Shown: one piece after another, positions 1-8,888 of the stretch | Layout: every line of letters begins with the position of its first letter | How positions within the stretch are numbered: the first letter of the stretch is position 1 | NCBI GenBank assembly: GCA_038251315.1 | Contig: JBBSBK010000001.1 | Span: forward strand, 1-64,000 | DNA from: JBBKXP01 sp038251315 | GTDB taxonomy: Bacteria; Pseudomonadota; Alphaproteobacteria; Rhodobacterales; Rhodobacteraceae | DNA: 64,000 nucleotides | Direction of reading: 5' to 3' | Translations under genes and position numbers: made by a program | Notes under the pieces: generated by a model | What the model was told of the DNA's origin: nothing | The model's database searches: none | Seen by the model: only the letters and a program-made list of their open reading frames with translations

Positions 1-410
1 ACATCGTCGGCCTTGACCACCATGCGGGTCAGCTTGACCTTGGCATAATCGACTTCGGGCACTTCCGGCAGACGCTCGTAGGATACTTCGACATCGACGT
101 CGTCGCCCTCTTTCCAACCCTCGTTGACCATCTTCATCGCCGGTTGGGCGGCGGGACGGTCGCCCGTGGTCTCAAGATGCTGGTTCAGCGCGCCGTCGAT
201 GCTTTCCTGCATCGCCTCGCCGATCAGTTTCGGGCCATACTGCTTTTTGAGCAGGGCCATCGGCACCTTGCCCTTGCGAAACCCCTTCATCGCGATCTCG
301 GGCTGCGCCTCGACCAGCTTCTCCTGCACCTTGGCGTTCAGTTCCGCCGCAGTCACCTTGATGGCGTAACCGCGCTTCAGACCGTCGTTCAGGGTTTCCG
401 TAACCTGCAT
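1..410 (-). CDS. tig: Trigger factor, N-terminal part (runs off the window)
   Basis: The first 136 codons of trigger factor, the ribosome-bound chaperone and peptidyl-prolyl isomerase that meets nascent chains at the exit tunnel. The reverse strand reads [19 protein letters not shown] from the ATG whose complement is at 408-410. The ribosome-docking signature appears as FRKGKVP around residue 44, inside [19 protein letters not shown]. Only the ribosome-binding domain and the start of the following domain are present; the PPIase and C-terminal domains lie outside the window. The gene starts just downstream of tRNA-Leu on the same strand, so both may be read from the tRNA promoter side. Identity is secure because the signature is intact. 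Confidence 0.95.
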   Translation of the reverse strand, partial: MQVTETLNDGLKRGYAIKVTAAELNAKVQEKLVEAQPEIAMKGFRKGKVPMALLKKQYGPKLIGEAMQESIDGALNQHLETTGDRPAAQPAMKMVNEGWKEGDDVDVEVSYERLPEVPEVDYAKVKLTRMVVKADD

Positions 411-433
411 CTTGCTTCCTTCATCCATATATC

Positions 434-518
434 TGGTGCGGGTGAAGGGACTCGAACCCCCACGCCTTGCGGCGCCAGAACCTAAATCTGGTGCGTCTAC
501 CAGTTCCGCCACACCCGC
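434..518 (-). tRNA. tRNA-Leu (anticodon UAG)
   Basis: The reverse strand folds as a class II (long variable arm) tRNA. The acceptor GCGGGTG (518-512) pairs with the 3' side CACCCGC. The anticodon stem-loop is CCAGA-TTTAGGT-TCTGG, giving anticodon TAG, which reads CUN leucine codons. The variable arm GGCGCCGCAAGGCGT and the T-loop GGTTCGAGTCC are present. The terminal CCA is encoded (436-434). It lies 24 bases upstream of the tig start, on the same strand. Confidence 0.97.
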
Positions 519-690
519 ATGTTCAAAAGGGGCAGGTTTCGGCCCACCCCCAAAGTTGGCGCTGTCTAGCAAAGGGCGCAGGCGGATGCGAGAGGAAAAA
601 GCACCACAAAAAAGGCAAGACAGTAACGCTTTCTTGCCATAATCTGTTGCATAGACTGAGGCAGTTCAGAGCAAGCGCGGGAAACACGCC

Positions 691-1158
691 ATGCAACCGG
701 TACGAATTGATGCCAGAATGGCAGTTGCGGTCATGCGCGATGACATCTGCGGCCTTGTGGCCGGCACCAGGGTCATGACCATGGACGGCGAACTGCCCGT
801 CGAACACCTGACCGTCGGCGACCGGACCATCACCCGCGACAGCGGCGTTGCGGTTCTGCGCGACATACGGGTGACCAATACCGTGTTGGCCTGCATCCGC
901 ATCAAAGCCGGAAGCCTTGGTCACACCCGCCCGGACCGCGACATGCTGGTCGCCGCCGGCGCGATGATCCACATCCGCGACTGGCGGGCCGAGGCGCTGT
1001 TCAACATGCCGCAGGCCACCGTGCCTGCGCGGCGGCTGGTGGATGGCGAATACGTCGCCGCACAGGCCAAGACCAAAGTGACGATCTACGATCTGGTCTT
1101 TGATCGCCAGCACATCCTCTATGCCGACGGTCTTGAGATGGCGTCGGCTGCGGTCTAA
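691..1158 (+). CDS. Solo Hint-domain (Hedgehog/intein-type) protein
   Basis: A 155-residue protein that is almost entirely one Hint_2-type domain. The block starts at Cys20 in CGLVAGTRVMTMDGELPVE, matching the self-splicing N-terminus C-F/L-x-x-G-T. It continues through a PVEHLTVGD turn and ends with YDLVFDRQHILYADGLEMAS, the usual C-terminal segment of bacterial Hint_2 proteins. The central S-P-x-H-R element of the family, which carries the catalytic block-B histidine, is replaced here by LVAAGAMIHI, so autoprocessing may be lost. There is no N-terminal effector or calcium-binding domain and no signal peptide. It converges on nnrE/nnrD with overlapping stop codons. Domain assignment is good; the biological role of solo Hint proteins in roseobacters is unknown. 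Confidence 0.8.
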   Translation: MQPVRIDARMAVAVMRDDICGLVAGTRVMTMDGELPVEHLTVGDRTITRDSGVAVLRDIRVTNTVLACIRIKAGSLGHTRPDRDMLVAAGAMIHIRDWRAEALFNMPQATVPARRLVDGEYVAAQAKTKVTIYDLVFDRQHILYADGLEMASAAV

Positions 1159-2786
1159 AGGCCCAACCCGCGGAACACCTTCGGCAACTCATCAGGCAAA
1201 TCCTCGGCAATCAATCCCGGCCCGAACGACAACGCGCATTCCAAGTGCAGCCAAGCCGCCGTTTCCGCTGCCTGCATCGGCGCAAACCCCCGCGCCAGTA
1301 GTCCGGCGATAAACCCGGCCAACACATCACCCGACCCCGCCGTTGCCAGCCACGGTGCGGCCCGTTCATACTGCGCCGAATTGATCGAGCAGCGCCCATC
1401 CGGCGCAGCAATCACCGTATCCGCCCCCTTGAACAGCACCACGCATCCTGATCGCGCCGCCGCCATGCGGGTCGCATCAACTTTGGAAAACGTGGTGCCA
1501 TTGATAGCAGGAGCGTTAAGTTTTTCCGCGATGTCAGGGAAAAGCCGGGCGAATTCGCCACCGTGCGGGGTGAGCACACAGTCGGCATGCAGTAGCATCA
1601 TCATGTCGGGGTCTTTGGATAGGATTGTCAGCGCGTCGGCATCTAGTACGGTGCCCCGTCGGGAGGTTAGGGCGACGCGGACCACGTCGGCGCGGTCGAC
1701 TCCTAGGCCTGGACCTAGGCAGAGCACATTGATCCGGTCATCTTTTAGCACATCGTTCAGGGCAGCGCCGTCGACGATGGCCCGCAGCATGATCGCCGTG
1801 AGTTGTGCGGCGTTTTCTGCCAACGCGTCTGGCGGGCAGCCCATCGTCACTACCCCTGCCCCGATCCTCAGCGCGCCCCGCGCGGAAAGGCGGGCAGCGC
1901 CAGTGTGTCCGGCGGGGCCGCACAGGATCAGAGCGTGGCCGTGGGAGTATTTGTGGGATTCTCGTCCAAAAGCATCACCCTTCCCCAAGAGCGAGGGCGC
2001 CGCAATCAGGCGCACTGGCACTTGGATGGGCGCATCCTCAGCCTGACCCTTCGACAAGCCAAGGCCCGTCGGTGCTGCACCAAACAAAAAGGCGATGGCG
2101 TGATCCGCCGGAACGTCAGATGTCAGACCAATGTCGGCCAAAACGACTTTTCCGCACAAGGACGGACCTGTGCCCAGAAAGTGCCCGCACTTGCACATGT
2201 GGAATGTCACCGTCAGGTCGGCCCACAGGCATTCACCGTTATCCAGCGCCCTGCCACTGTCTGCACAAAGCCCTGAAGGCGTATCTACGGCAACAATGTG
2301 TGGCCGATCCGGCTCATCACGGAGATCCCACTCCGGCAACATTCGCCCGATACCAGACTCAAAGGCAATGCCCCTGCTCAGACCTGTGCCGAATACTGCA
2401 TCGACAATGAGGGTGCTGCTCCATGGATCATGAGACGAGTCAGAAGGCGGTATGGGGCACACCTCGCCAATTGCCCCCCACCGCTCATAGTTCACCCGCG
2501 CATCCGGCGGTAACTTGTCAGCATCCCCATACAGAAACACCGCAACCTCCCACCCCCATTCCTTCAACAACCGCGCCACGACGAACCCGTCGCCACCGTT
2601 GTTCCCCGGCCCGCACAGCACCACCGCACGAAACGATCCCGCCGCCAGTTCCGGCCATTCGGCGAACACCGCGTCGACCACGCCGCGCCCGGCGCGTTCC
2701 ATCAACTCGAGCCCGGTCACCACGCCCGACGCAATCGCCGCTTGTTCGATGGCCCGCATCTGCGCGGCGGTCAGCAGTTCTGCCAT
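1155..2786 (-). CDS. nnrD: Bifunctional NAD(P)H-hydrate epimerase / ADP-dependent NAD(P)H-hydrate dehydratase
   Basis: Repairs damaged NADHX and NADPHX in the cytoplasm: the N-terminal YjeF_N half epimerises the R form, and the C-terminal carbohydrate-kinase-like half dehydrates the S form at the expense of ADP or ATP. The 543-residue length fits the fused Nnr protein. Visible landmarks are QMRAIEQAAIASG at the N-terminus and the nucleotide loop GPGNNGGDGFVVARLL (around residue 60). The dehydratase half has HTGAARLSARGALRIGAG, GPGLG, LTPHGGEFARL and the C-terminal ATAGSGDVLAGFIAGLLARG. It starts at ATG 2786, 175 bases from the divergent glnB. In alphaproteobacteria this gene commonly flanks glnB-glnA, as here. 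Confidence 0.95.
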   Translation of the reverse strand: MAELLTAAQMRAIEQAAIASGVVTGLELMERAGRGVVDAVFAEWPELAAGSFRAVVLCGPGNNGGDGFVVARLLKEWGWEVAVFLYGDADKLPPDARVNYERWGAIGEVCPIPPSDSSHDPWSSTLIVDAVFGTGLSRGIAFESGIGRMLPEWDLRDEPDRPHIVAVDTPSGLCADSGRALDNGECLWADLTVTFHMCKCGHFLGTGPSLCGKVVLADIGLTSDVPADHAIAFLFGAAPTGLGLSKGQAEDAPIQVPVRLIAAPSLLGKGDAFGRESHKYSHGHALILCGPAGHTGAARLSARGALRIGAGVVTMGCPPDALAENAAQLTAIMLRAIVDGAALNDVLKDDRINVLCLGPGLGVDRADVVRVALTSRRGTVLDADALTILSKDPDMMMLLHADCVLTPHGGEFARLFPDIAEKLNAPAINGTTFSKVDATRMAAARSGCVVLFKGADTVIAAPDGRCSINSAQYERAAPWLATAGSGDVLAGFIAGLLARGFAPMQAAETAAWLHLECALSFGPGLIAEDLPDELPKVFRGLGL

Positions 2787-2844
2787 GAAACGCCCCCAAA
2801 GTTCACAAACTGCCCAGCCTTATTGCGATTTGCCCAAGAATTAA

Positions 2845-3300
<456 letters not shown>

Positions 3301-3333
3301 ACTTCCAATTACTTTCCGAAAAGGACACCCAAG

Positions 3334-4740
3334 ATGAGTAACAAAGACGTTCTGAAAATGATCAAGGACGAAGGCGTCGATTACGTCGATATCCGTTTCA
3401 CCGACCCAAAGGGCAAACTCCAGCACGTCACCGTCATCGCTGATCTGGTCGACGAGGATTTCCTTGAAGAAGGGTTCATGTTCGATGGTTCGTCGATCGC
3501 CGGCTGGAAATCGATCGACCAGTCAGACATGAAACTGATGCCCGACACCGACAGCGCCTATCTCGACCCCTTTTACGCCGAAAAGACCCTTTGCCTGCAT
3601 TGCAACGTCGTCGAACCCGACACGATGGAACCGTACGACCGCGACCCGCGCGGCACCGCATTGAAGGCCGAGGCTTATCTGAAATCGTCCGGCATCGGCG
3701 ACACGTTCTATTGCGGACCCGAAGCCGAGTTTTTCATCTTCGACGACGTTCGCTATCAGGTCTCGATGAACAAGGTCAGCTTTCAGGTCGATGCCATTGA
3801 CGGCGCCTGGAACACCGACACCGAATACGAAATGGGCAACACCGGCCACCGCCCCGGCATCAAGGGCGGTTATTTTCCGGTCAACCCGATCGACGATGCA
3901 CAAGACATGCGCGGCGAGATGCTCAGCACGATGAAACGCATGGGCATGAAGGTCGACAAACATCACCACGAGGTCGCGTCGTGCCAGCACGAACTGGGCC
4001 TGATTTTCGGCACGCTGACCAAACAGGCCGACGAAATACAGAAATACAAATACGTCATCCACAACGTCGCCCAAGCCTACGGCAAATCGGCGACATTCAT
4101 GCCCAAACCTATGTCGGGCGACAATGGCACAGGCATGCACGTCAACATGTCGATCTGGAAAGACGGCAAGCCGCTGTTCGCAGGCGATAAATACGCCGAC
4201 CTGAGCCAAGATGCGCTGTATTTCATCGGTGGCATTCTGAAACACGCCAAGGCGCTGAACGCGATCACCAACCCGACGACCAACAGCTACAAACGGCTGA
4301 TCCCCGGTTTCGAAGCCCCCGTGCTGCGCGCCTATTCGGCCCGCAACCGGTCGGGCTGCGTCCGTATCCCGTGGTCGGAATCGCCCAAAGCCAAGCGGGT
4401 CGAGGCGCGTTTTCCCGACCCCGCTGCCAACCCCTACCTCGCCTTTGCCTCCTTGCTCATGGCCGGCCTTGACGGGATCAAGAACAAGATCGATCCGGGC
4501 CCTGCATCCGACAAGGATCTGTATGATCTGCCACCCGAAGAACTGGCCGGGATCCCGACCGTCTGCGGGTCTCTGCGCGAAGCACTGGAAGAACTGGAAA
4601 AAGACCACGATTTCCTGCTGGCAGGCGACGTGTTCACGAAATCCCAGCTCGAAGGCTATATGGCGCTGAAGTGGGAAGAGGTTTATGCCTACGAACACTG
4701 CCCCCATCCGATCGAATACAAGATGTATTATAGCTGCTAA
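3334..4740 (+). CDS. glnA: Glutamine synthetase, type I
   Basis: ATP-dependent ligation of ammonium to glutamate; the dodecameric cytoplasmic enzyme at the entry of nitrogen assimilation. The 468 residues match GSI-beta length. Motifs seen: FDGSSIAGW (substrate loop), [10 protein letters not shown] (metal ligands), [12 protein letters not shown] (ATP/ammonium site), and [19 protein letters not shown] (glutamate-binding arginine). The adenylylation loop has [11 protein letters not shown] with the target tyrosine near residue 397, so regulation by GlnE is expected. The start ATG follows AAAAGGACACCCAAG, a good ribosome site. It forms the glnBA operon and is followed immediately by a hairpin terminator. 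Confidence 0.98.
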   Translation: MSNKDVLKMIKDEGVDYVDIRFTDPKGKLQHVTVIADLVDEDFLEEGFMFDGSSIAGWKSIDQSDMKLMPDTDSAYLDPFYAEKTLCLHCNVVEPDTMEPYDRDPRGTALKAEAYLKSSGIGDTFYCGPEAEFFIFDDVRYQVSMNKVSFQVDAIDGAWNTDTEYEMGNTGHRPGIKGGYFPVNPIDDAQDMRGEMLSTMKRMGMKVDKHHHEVASCQHELGLIFGTLTKQADEIQKYKYVIHNVAQAYGKSATFMPKPMSGDNGTGMHVNMSIWKDGKPLFAGDKYADLSQDALYFIGGILKHAKALNAITNPTTNSYKRLIPGFEAPVLRAYSARNRSGCVRIPWSESPKAKRVEARFPDPAANPYLAFASLLMAGLDGIKNKIDPGPASDKDLYDLPPEELAGIPTVCGSLREALEELEKDHDFLLAGDVFTKSQLEGYMALKWEEVYAYEHCPHPIEYKMYYSC

Positions 4741-4758
4741 TTGGCTGAAAATAAAAAC

Positions 4759-4785
4759 AAAGGGCGTCCCATCGAGACGCCCTTT
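4759..4785. terminator. Hairpin terminator after glnA
   Basis: A 10-base inverted repeat AAAGGGCGTC / GACGCCCTTT with a 7-base loop starts 19 bases after the glnA stop. The A-rich left flank (AAAATAAAAAC) gives a U-rich tail when read on the minus strand, so the element could act in both directions. Confidence 0.75.
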
Positions 4786-4838
4786 GGACGTCGAAACACC
4801 GCTTGTGCATATCCCCTCGCCTCTGGCATCCTCACCTC

Positions 4839-5207
4839 ATGAAGATCCTTCACCCCCTCGATGTGCGCAATCGCGACGGCGGTCTGCCAACGGCGCAAGA
4901 CGCCAAACCGCGCAGTCTGCGACCGGCCCACAAACAGGACGCATCGTCCGGGCCGTGGGAGCAATCCGCAGCCTCGGCCCCTGAACACGGTGCTGCCCAT
5001 GGCAGCAAACCCTCGGCGGGCAAACCCACTCAGGCTAGATCGCGCACGCCCGCGCCAATTGTCGCAGCCGAACCGCGTCCACGCCGCCGGTCGCGGCTGC
5101 CCATACTGATTTTCGTCGGGCTGATCGGCTATTGGGCTTACGTCAACCTGCTACCGCCCGACAGGCAGAACATGATCCACGATCAGATCAGGGCGGCGAC
5201 GAAGTAA
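4839..5207 (+). CDS. Small protein with one C-terminal transmembrane segment
   Basis: A 122-residue protein that I do not recognise. The first ~85 residues are polar and low-complexity (many Ala, Pro, Ser, Arg) and end in a basic stretch PRPRRRSRL. One hydrophobic helix, PILIFVGLIGYWAYVNLLP, follows, and then a short tail. The layout suggests a tail-anchored inner-membrane protein with a long cytoplasmic arm (positive-inside rule). I chose ATG 4839 (MKILHPLDVRNRDGG) over the in-frame upstream start at 4803, because the upstream part overlaps the terminator region and looks non-coding. It follows the glnA terminator, so it likely has its own promoter. Its 3' end overlaps the remains of a DUF3445 gene on the other strand by 20 bases. 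Confidence 0.6.
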   Translation: MKILHPLDVRNRDGGLPTAQDAKPRSLRPAHKQDASSGPWEQSAASAPEHGAAHGSKPSAGKPTQARSRTPAPIVAAEPRPRRRSRLPILIFVGLIGYWAYVNLLPPDRQNMIHDQIRAATK

Positions 5208-5879
5208 CCCTGCGCACCACGGTCGTGTGGATCGAAAAAACGACGGCCCCGGTTTCGGGCAGGCGGATGACCGATTGCCGCTCGGATCGCTCGTAGGGGC
5301 TGTTCGCGATGCCAACAGGGCGCGGTGCCCCTTCGGTATGGGGCTGAAACAGATCGGGCAGATCATAGCGCAGCAAATTGGCCCGCCGAAGGCCCCGCTC
5401 CGGCTGCACACCATCGAACATCCGTTGAACCCGCACTGCAATACCGGCGTCATAGGGGGCCACAGGCGCGTGAATACCGCTCAGCGGGCGGCCTAGCTTT
5501 TCGGGCAACGTCCATGCGGCGGGAAAGCAGAGCAAGGCCGCCGTCAGAACTTGTTCACCATCGCGCGGTTGCAGGACGCAAAAATCTTCCTGCACAATCT
5601 GTGACAGGGACAACAGCGGATCGTGGCCGTAACGACTGACAAATCGGCCATCCGGGCACCGATGTCGTCCACCGTGAAATCCGTCCGCGCCGCGACTTCG
5701 GCCAGCACGACCGCTAACAACTCGTCCACCGCATCTGCGGCCTCTGGCAGAACCGCGATCACGTCAGTCCGCCGGGCCGCAATCAACCGCGCCTTTTCGG
5801 CCATTTGCGCCGGATAGGCCGCATCAATCCGTATCCAGTCACCAGCCCGCAACGGCTGCATCCGTGGCAACCGGGCCAA
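5188..5879 (-). pseudogene. Frameshifted DUF3445 (heme-dependent oxidative N-demethylase-like) gene
   Basis: Two reading frames together give one DUF3445/HODM alpha-subunit-like protein. The N-terminal part begins at TTG 5879 (LPRMQPLRAGDWIRIDAAYP, then AQMAEKARLIAARR) and is in one frame to about 5690. The rest is in another frame: CPDGRFVSRYGHDPLLSLSQ, then IVQEDFCVLQ, LCFPAAWTLPEKLGRPLSGI and TGAVVFSIHTTVV, ending at 5188. The CPDGRF element continues in the second frame upstream of its first ATG, so the shift lies at roughly 5640-5710. The C-terminal helical part normally following the FSIHT-type strand is also missing. Relatives act in oxidative demethylation of methylated amines. It could be a true pseudogene or a one-base sequencing error; the missing C-terminus favours decay. 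Confidence 0.7.
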
Positions 5880-6042
5880 GGTAACCGCGCGTTAGTCTTC
5901 AGGCAGTTCATCCTGCAAAATCGGTTCCATGGCCTCGCTACCCGCATCAGGGGCGGAGAATCCACACCTGAAAATGTCGATTTCAGACCTGACTTTCGCG
6001 CGATGCAGACGCAGATTGTCCCAAACAGCGCAAGGCAGTCCG

Positions 6043-7383
6043 ATGAATACCCACTACAGCGCCACCCGCAAGATCGACCCGACTCGAGGCGGCCGCCTCG
6101 CCGATGGCAGTCCCAACAACCATGACCGGGTCGAAATCGGGCCGACCGTTCTGGCCTACAGTGAATGGTCGGCGGCCGGGCTGACCCTGCCCAACCTCGA
6201 CAACATGCGCGCCTTTCGCCTGAACCGGCTGACCGAAGCGGTCAACAAACGCGGCTACGGCGGCATCCTGATGTTCGACCCGCTCAACATCCGCTACGCC
6301 ACCGATAGTACCAACATGCAATTGTGGAACACCCACAACGCGTTCCGCGCCTGCCTTGTCTGCGCCGATGGCTATATGGTCGTCTGGGACTACAAGAACG
6401 CCATGTTCCTGAGCAAGTTCAACGCATTGGTGCGCGAACAACGCTCTGGTGCAGACCTGTTCTATTTCGACCGGGGCGACAAGGTCGACGTGGCCGCCGA
6501 TGCCTTCAGCCGCGAGATGCGCGACCTGATCGACGAACACGCAGGCGGCAACATGCGCCTTGGTGTCGACAAGGTGATGATCCACGGGCTACGCGCCCTC
6601 GAAGCACAGGGTTTCGATGTGATCCCCGGCGAAGAATTGACCGAAAAGGCCCGCAGCATTAAAGGCCCCGACGAAATTCTTGCCATGCGCTGCGCCAGCC
6701 GCGCCTGCGAAACTGCCTGTTTTGAAATGGAAAAAGCCGCCCGCAGCGGCGTCCCCGGCGGCAATATGTCCGAAGACGATATCTGGGCTGTCCTGCACGC
6801 CGAAAACATCCGGCGCGGCGGCGAATGGATCGAAACGCGGTTGCTGTCGTCGGGTCCGCGCACCAACCCGTGGTTTCAGGAATGTGGCCAGCGGATCGTC
6901 CAGAACAACGAAATCGTTGCCTTCGACACTGACCTTGTGGGCAGCTACGGCATCTGCATCGACATCAGCCGGACGTGGTGGATCGGCGATCGCAAACCCC
7001 GCGCCGACATGATCGCAGCGATGAAGATCGGCGTCGAACACGTTGCGCGCAATATGGAAATGCTGAAACCGGGGGTGACAATCCCAGAACTATCCGCCAA
7101 CTGCCATCGCCTGCCCGATCAATACCAAAACCTCAAATACGGCTGCATGATGCACGGCGTCGGGCTTTGCGATGAATGGCCGCTGGTCGCCTACCCCGAT
7201 CAGATGGTGCCGGGATCGTTCGACTATGCGCTCGAACCCGGCATGACGCTGTGCGTCGAGTCGCTCATCAGTCCCGAAGGCGGCGATTTCTCGATCAAGC
7301 TGGAAGATCAGGTTCTCATTACCGAAACCGGCTACGAGAACCTGACATCATACCCGTGGGATCCCGCACTGATGGGTCACTAA
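6043..7383 (+). CDS. dddP: Dimethylsulfoniopropionate (DMSP) lyase DddP
   Basis: Cleaves the algal osmolyte DMSP to dimethyl sulfide and acrylate in the cytoplasm. The fold is that of M24 metallopeptidases, but the family is a lyase. The ATG at 6043 (MNTHYSATRKIDPTRGG) gives 446 residues. With that start the numbering reproduces the metal and catalytic set known for characterised roseobacter DddP: Asp295, Asp297, Asp307, His371, Asp377, Glu406 and Glu421. They are seen as AFDTDLVGSYGICID, MHGVGLCDEW, CVES and KLED. The long N-terminal domain (MFDPLNIRYATDSTNMQLWN) is also DddP-like rather than prolidase-like. An in-frame extension to 5929 is not conserved. Monocistronic; it converges on bioY with a 4-base overlap. 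Confidence 0.93.
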   Translation: MNTHYSATRKIDPTRGGRLADGSPNNHDRVEIGPTVLAYSEWSAAGLTLPNLDNMRAFRLNRLTEAVNKRGYGGILMFDPLNIRYATDSTNMQLWNTHNAFRACLVCADGYMVVWDYKNAMFLSKFNALVREQRSGADLFYFDRGDKVDVAADAFSREMRDLIDEHAGGNMRLGVDKVMIHGLRALEAQGFDVIPGEELTEKARSIKGPDEILAMRCASRACETACFEMEKAARSGVPGGNMSEDDIWAVLHAENIRRGGEWIETRLLSSGPRTNPWFQECGQRIVQNNEIVAFDTDLVGSYGICIDISRTWWIGDRKPRADMIAAMKIGVEHVARNMEMLKPGVTIPELSANCHRLPDQYQNLKYGCMMHGVGLCDEWPLVAYPDQMVPGSFDYALEPGMTLCVESLISPEGGDFSIKLEDQVLITETGYENLTSYPWDPALMGH

Positions 7384-7985
7384 CCTCGCAGGTTCCCAAC
7401 CAGCTTCCACAGCCCCGGTACCAGCAACGCCGCCAGCGCCAGCTTGATCGCGTCGCCCATCAGGAACGGCGTCAGACCCCATGCCACCGTCTGCGCCCAG
7501 CCATCGGCGAACTGATGCAGCCACAGCAGCCCCGGCACATAGATCAGCACATTGCCGATCAGCATCGCAGCGGCCATCAGTATCACACTCCGGTCCCAGC
7601 CCATGCGGGCTGCAACACCCAGCGCTAGCGCGGCGATCATGTAGCCGACCAGATAACCGCCGGTACCACCCATCATATACGTCATGCCGAACTTGTCAGC
7701 CGAGGACCCGGCAAATACATCCAATCCCAGCGCACCCAGCGCCAGATACCCGAAGACCGTCATCGCGCCCAAACGTGGGCCATAGGCAGCCCCGATGGTC
7801 AGCACCCCAAAAGTGGTCAGCGTGATCGGTACCGGGTTGCCCGGCATGAACAGCTTGATCTTTGCCGTCAGCGCCAGCGCGGCAATGCCCAAGACGACAA
7901 GCACCACCTGTTTGACCAGTCGTGCATTGCCCTCGTTGGGGATGATCGCCTCGGCCAGAACGCTGTCGTCAAGTGTCGTCGCCAT
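7380..7985 (-). CDS. bioY: Biotin transporter S-component BioY
   Basis: An integral membrane biotin-binding protein of the ECF transporter class; many BioY proteins work without dedicated energising subunits. It is 201 residues with about six hydrophobic helices. BioY hallmarks seen are the N-terminal AKIKLFMPGNPVPITLTTFG loop and the glycine-rich YMMGGTGGYLVGYMIA, then LTPFLMGDAIKLALAALL near the C-terminus. ATG 7985 (MATTLDDS) follows GGACGACAGCG; a 12-codon upstream extension is possible. It is the last gene of a three-gene minus-strand unit. I looked for a BioR operator (TTATCTATAA-like) just upstream and did not see one. No bioMN genes are nearby. Confidence 0.9.
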   Translation of the reverse strand: MATTLDDSVLAEAIIPNEGNARLVKQVVLVVLGIAALALTAKIKLFMPGNPVPITLTTFGVLTIGAAYGPRLGAMTVFGYLALGALGLDVFAGSSADKFGMTYMMGGTGGYLVGYMIAALALGVAARMGWDRSVILMAAAMLIGNVLIYVPGLLWLHQFADGWAQTVAWGLTPFLMGDAIKLALAALLVPGLWKLVGNLRG

Positions 7986-8017
7986 CGCTGTCGTCCTTTC
8001 TGAAAATTCCCTGTCCT

Positions 8018-8479
8018 TCATTGCCCCACCCCGGCCCGCCGTGCAAGCCTGTCTGCAAACGTGCCCCCCGGCGCATAGTCCGAAACCGACGTAAACTCCT
8101 TACGCGGTCCGGTCACAGTCCACGTCGCCTGCCACCTGGGCCAGTGGCGAAAATCGTAAGCGACGCGGTAGAGGTCGGGCCCGCAGACATGTTCCGTTCC
8201 TGCCGCCTGCCCGTGCGGCTGAAACACATGAAACGCGGTCCCATCGGAAAACGTCACCGCTATTTTCCGGGCCGTGAACCGCCAGAGATACCGTCGCTCT
8301 GCCATCATCATAGGCCCTGAATCCAGCTTCAGTTGCCCGATTTCGTGGTAACGCAACCGGTCGTCAACCTCTGGCAACATCGTGACGGTACCGTGAAAAG
8401 CACCGCCGGGTCCCAGCCGATCAGTGATCACCCGCGCAACCTGCCAGACCCCGGCAAAGTCGTCGCGCCCCAGAATCAC
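8018..8479 (-). CDS. DUF6314 family protein
   Basis: A 153-residue soluble protein of unknown function. The family pattern is visible: DFAGVWQVARVI at the start, LRYHEIGQLKL, RRYLWRF in the middle, CGPDLYRVAYDF and the strongly conserved end WPRWQATWTVTGPRKEF. The repeated antiparallel strands with a W/R-rich finish suggest a lipocalin-like beta barrel (inference). The start is GTG 8479, which overlaps the TGA of the upstream gene (GTGA), so translation is coupled. It lies 32 bases upstream of bioY. A role related to biotin is only suggested by the neighbourhood. Confidence 0.75.
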   Translation of the reverse strand: MILGRDDFAGVWQVARVITDRLGPGGAFHGTVTMLPEVDDRLRYHEIGQLKLDSGPMMMAERRYLWRFTARKIAVTFSDGTAFHVFQPHGQAAGTEHVCGPDLYRVAYDFRHWPRWQATWTVTGPRKEFTSVSDYAPGGTFADRLARRAGVGQ

Positions 8480-8808
8480 TCGCGATAGCGGCCCGGAAAC
8501 GCGCTGCCGTCATCGCCCAGAAACCGGAACACACCATCAGCAGTGTCCATCGCATAGCAAACCCAATCTGCAGAAGGCGGCCAGACCGAACAGTATTTGT
8601 CACCCTGCACATTCCAACTGCCAAACGTATCCTCGCCCGCGTTATATAGCGTCTCGCCATCGGCGCTGAAGGTCTGGAACGAACCGTCATCATAGACCAA
8701 GGCGCGATCGCTCAACGCTGCGTTAATGTCATCGCCGGTCATCACCTGCCAGTCCTGCGCCAGCGCGGCGAAGGGCAGCAATGCCAGTATACATGCAAAT
8801 CGAATCAT
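8476..8808 (-). CDS. Small secreted protein, unknown function
   Basis: A 110-residue protein starting with a clear signal peptide (MIRFACILALLPFAALAQ, cleavage likely after ALA). The mature part is acidic with regular Y/W/G spacing: DDGSFQTFSADGETLYNAGE, YCSVWPPSADWVCYAMD, FLGDDGSAFPGRYRE. Two cysteines 11 residues apart could form a periplasmic disulfide. I do not recognise the family. It is the first gene of the unit with the DUF6314 gene and bioY, and the promoter should lie in the 80 bases shared with the divergent purB. Confidence 0.65.
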   Translation of the reverse strand: MIRFACILALLPFAALAQDWQVMTGDDINAALSDRALVYDDGSFQTFSADGETLYNAGEDTFGSWNVQGDKYCSVWPPSADWVCYAMDTADGVFRFLGDDGSAFPGRYRE

Positions 8809-8888
8809 CCCGGTCTCCTGTCTTGTGACCCAACCCTAGCCCCCTTATGACACGGCCAGTTCCCGCCCCCAAACCCAAAAGGCCGCCC

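Noticed and set aside
7986..8017. A BioR operator or biotin-linked control site before bioY
   Set aside because: No TTATnnATAA-like palindrome is present in the gap or in the promoter region of the three-gene unit.
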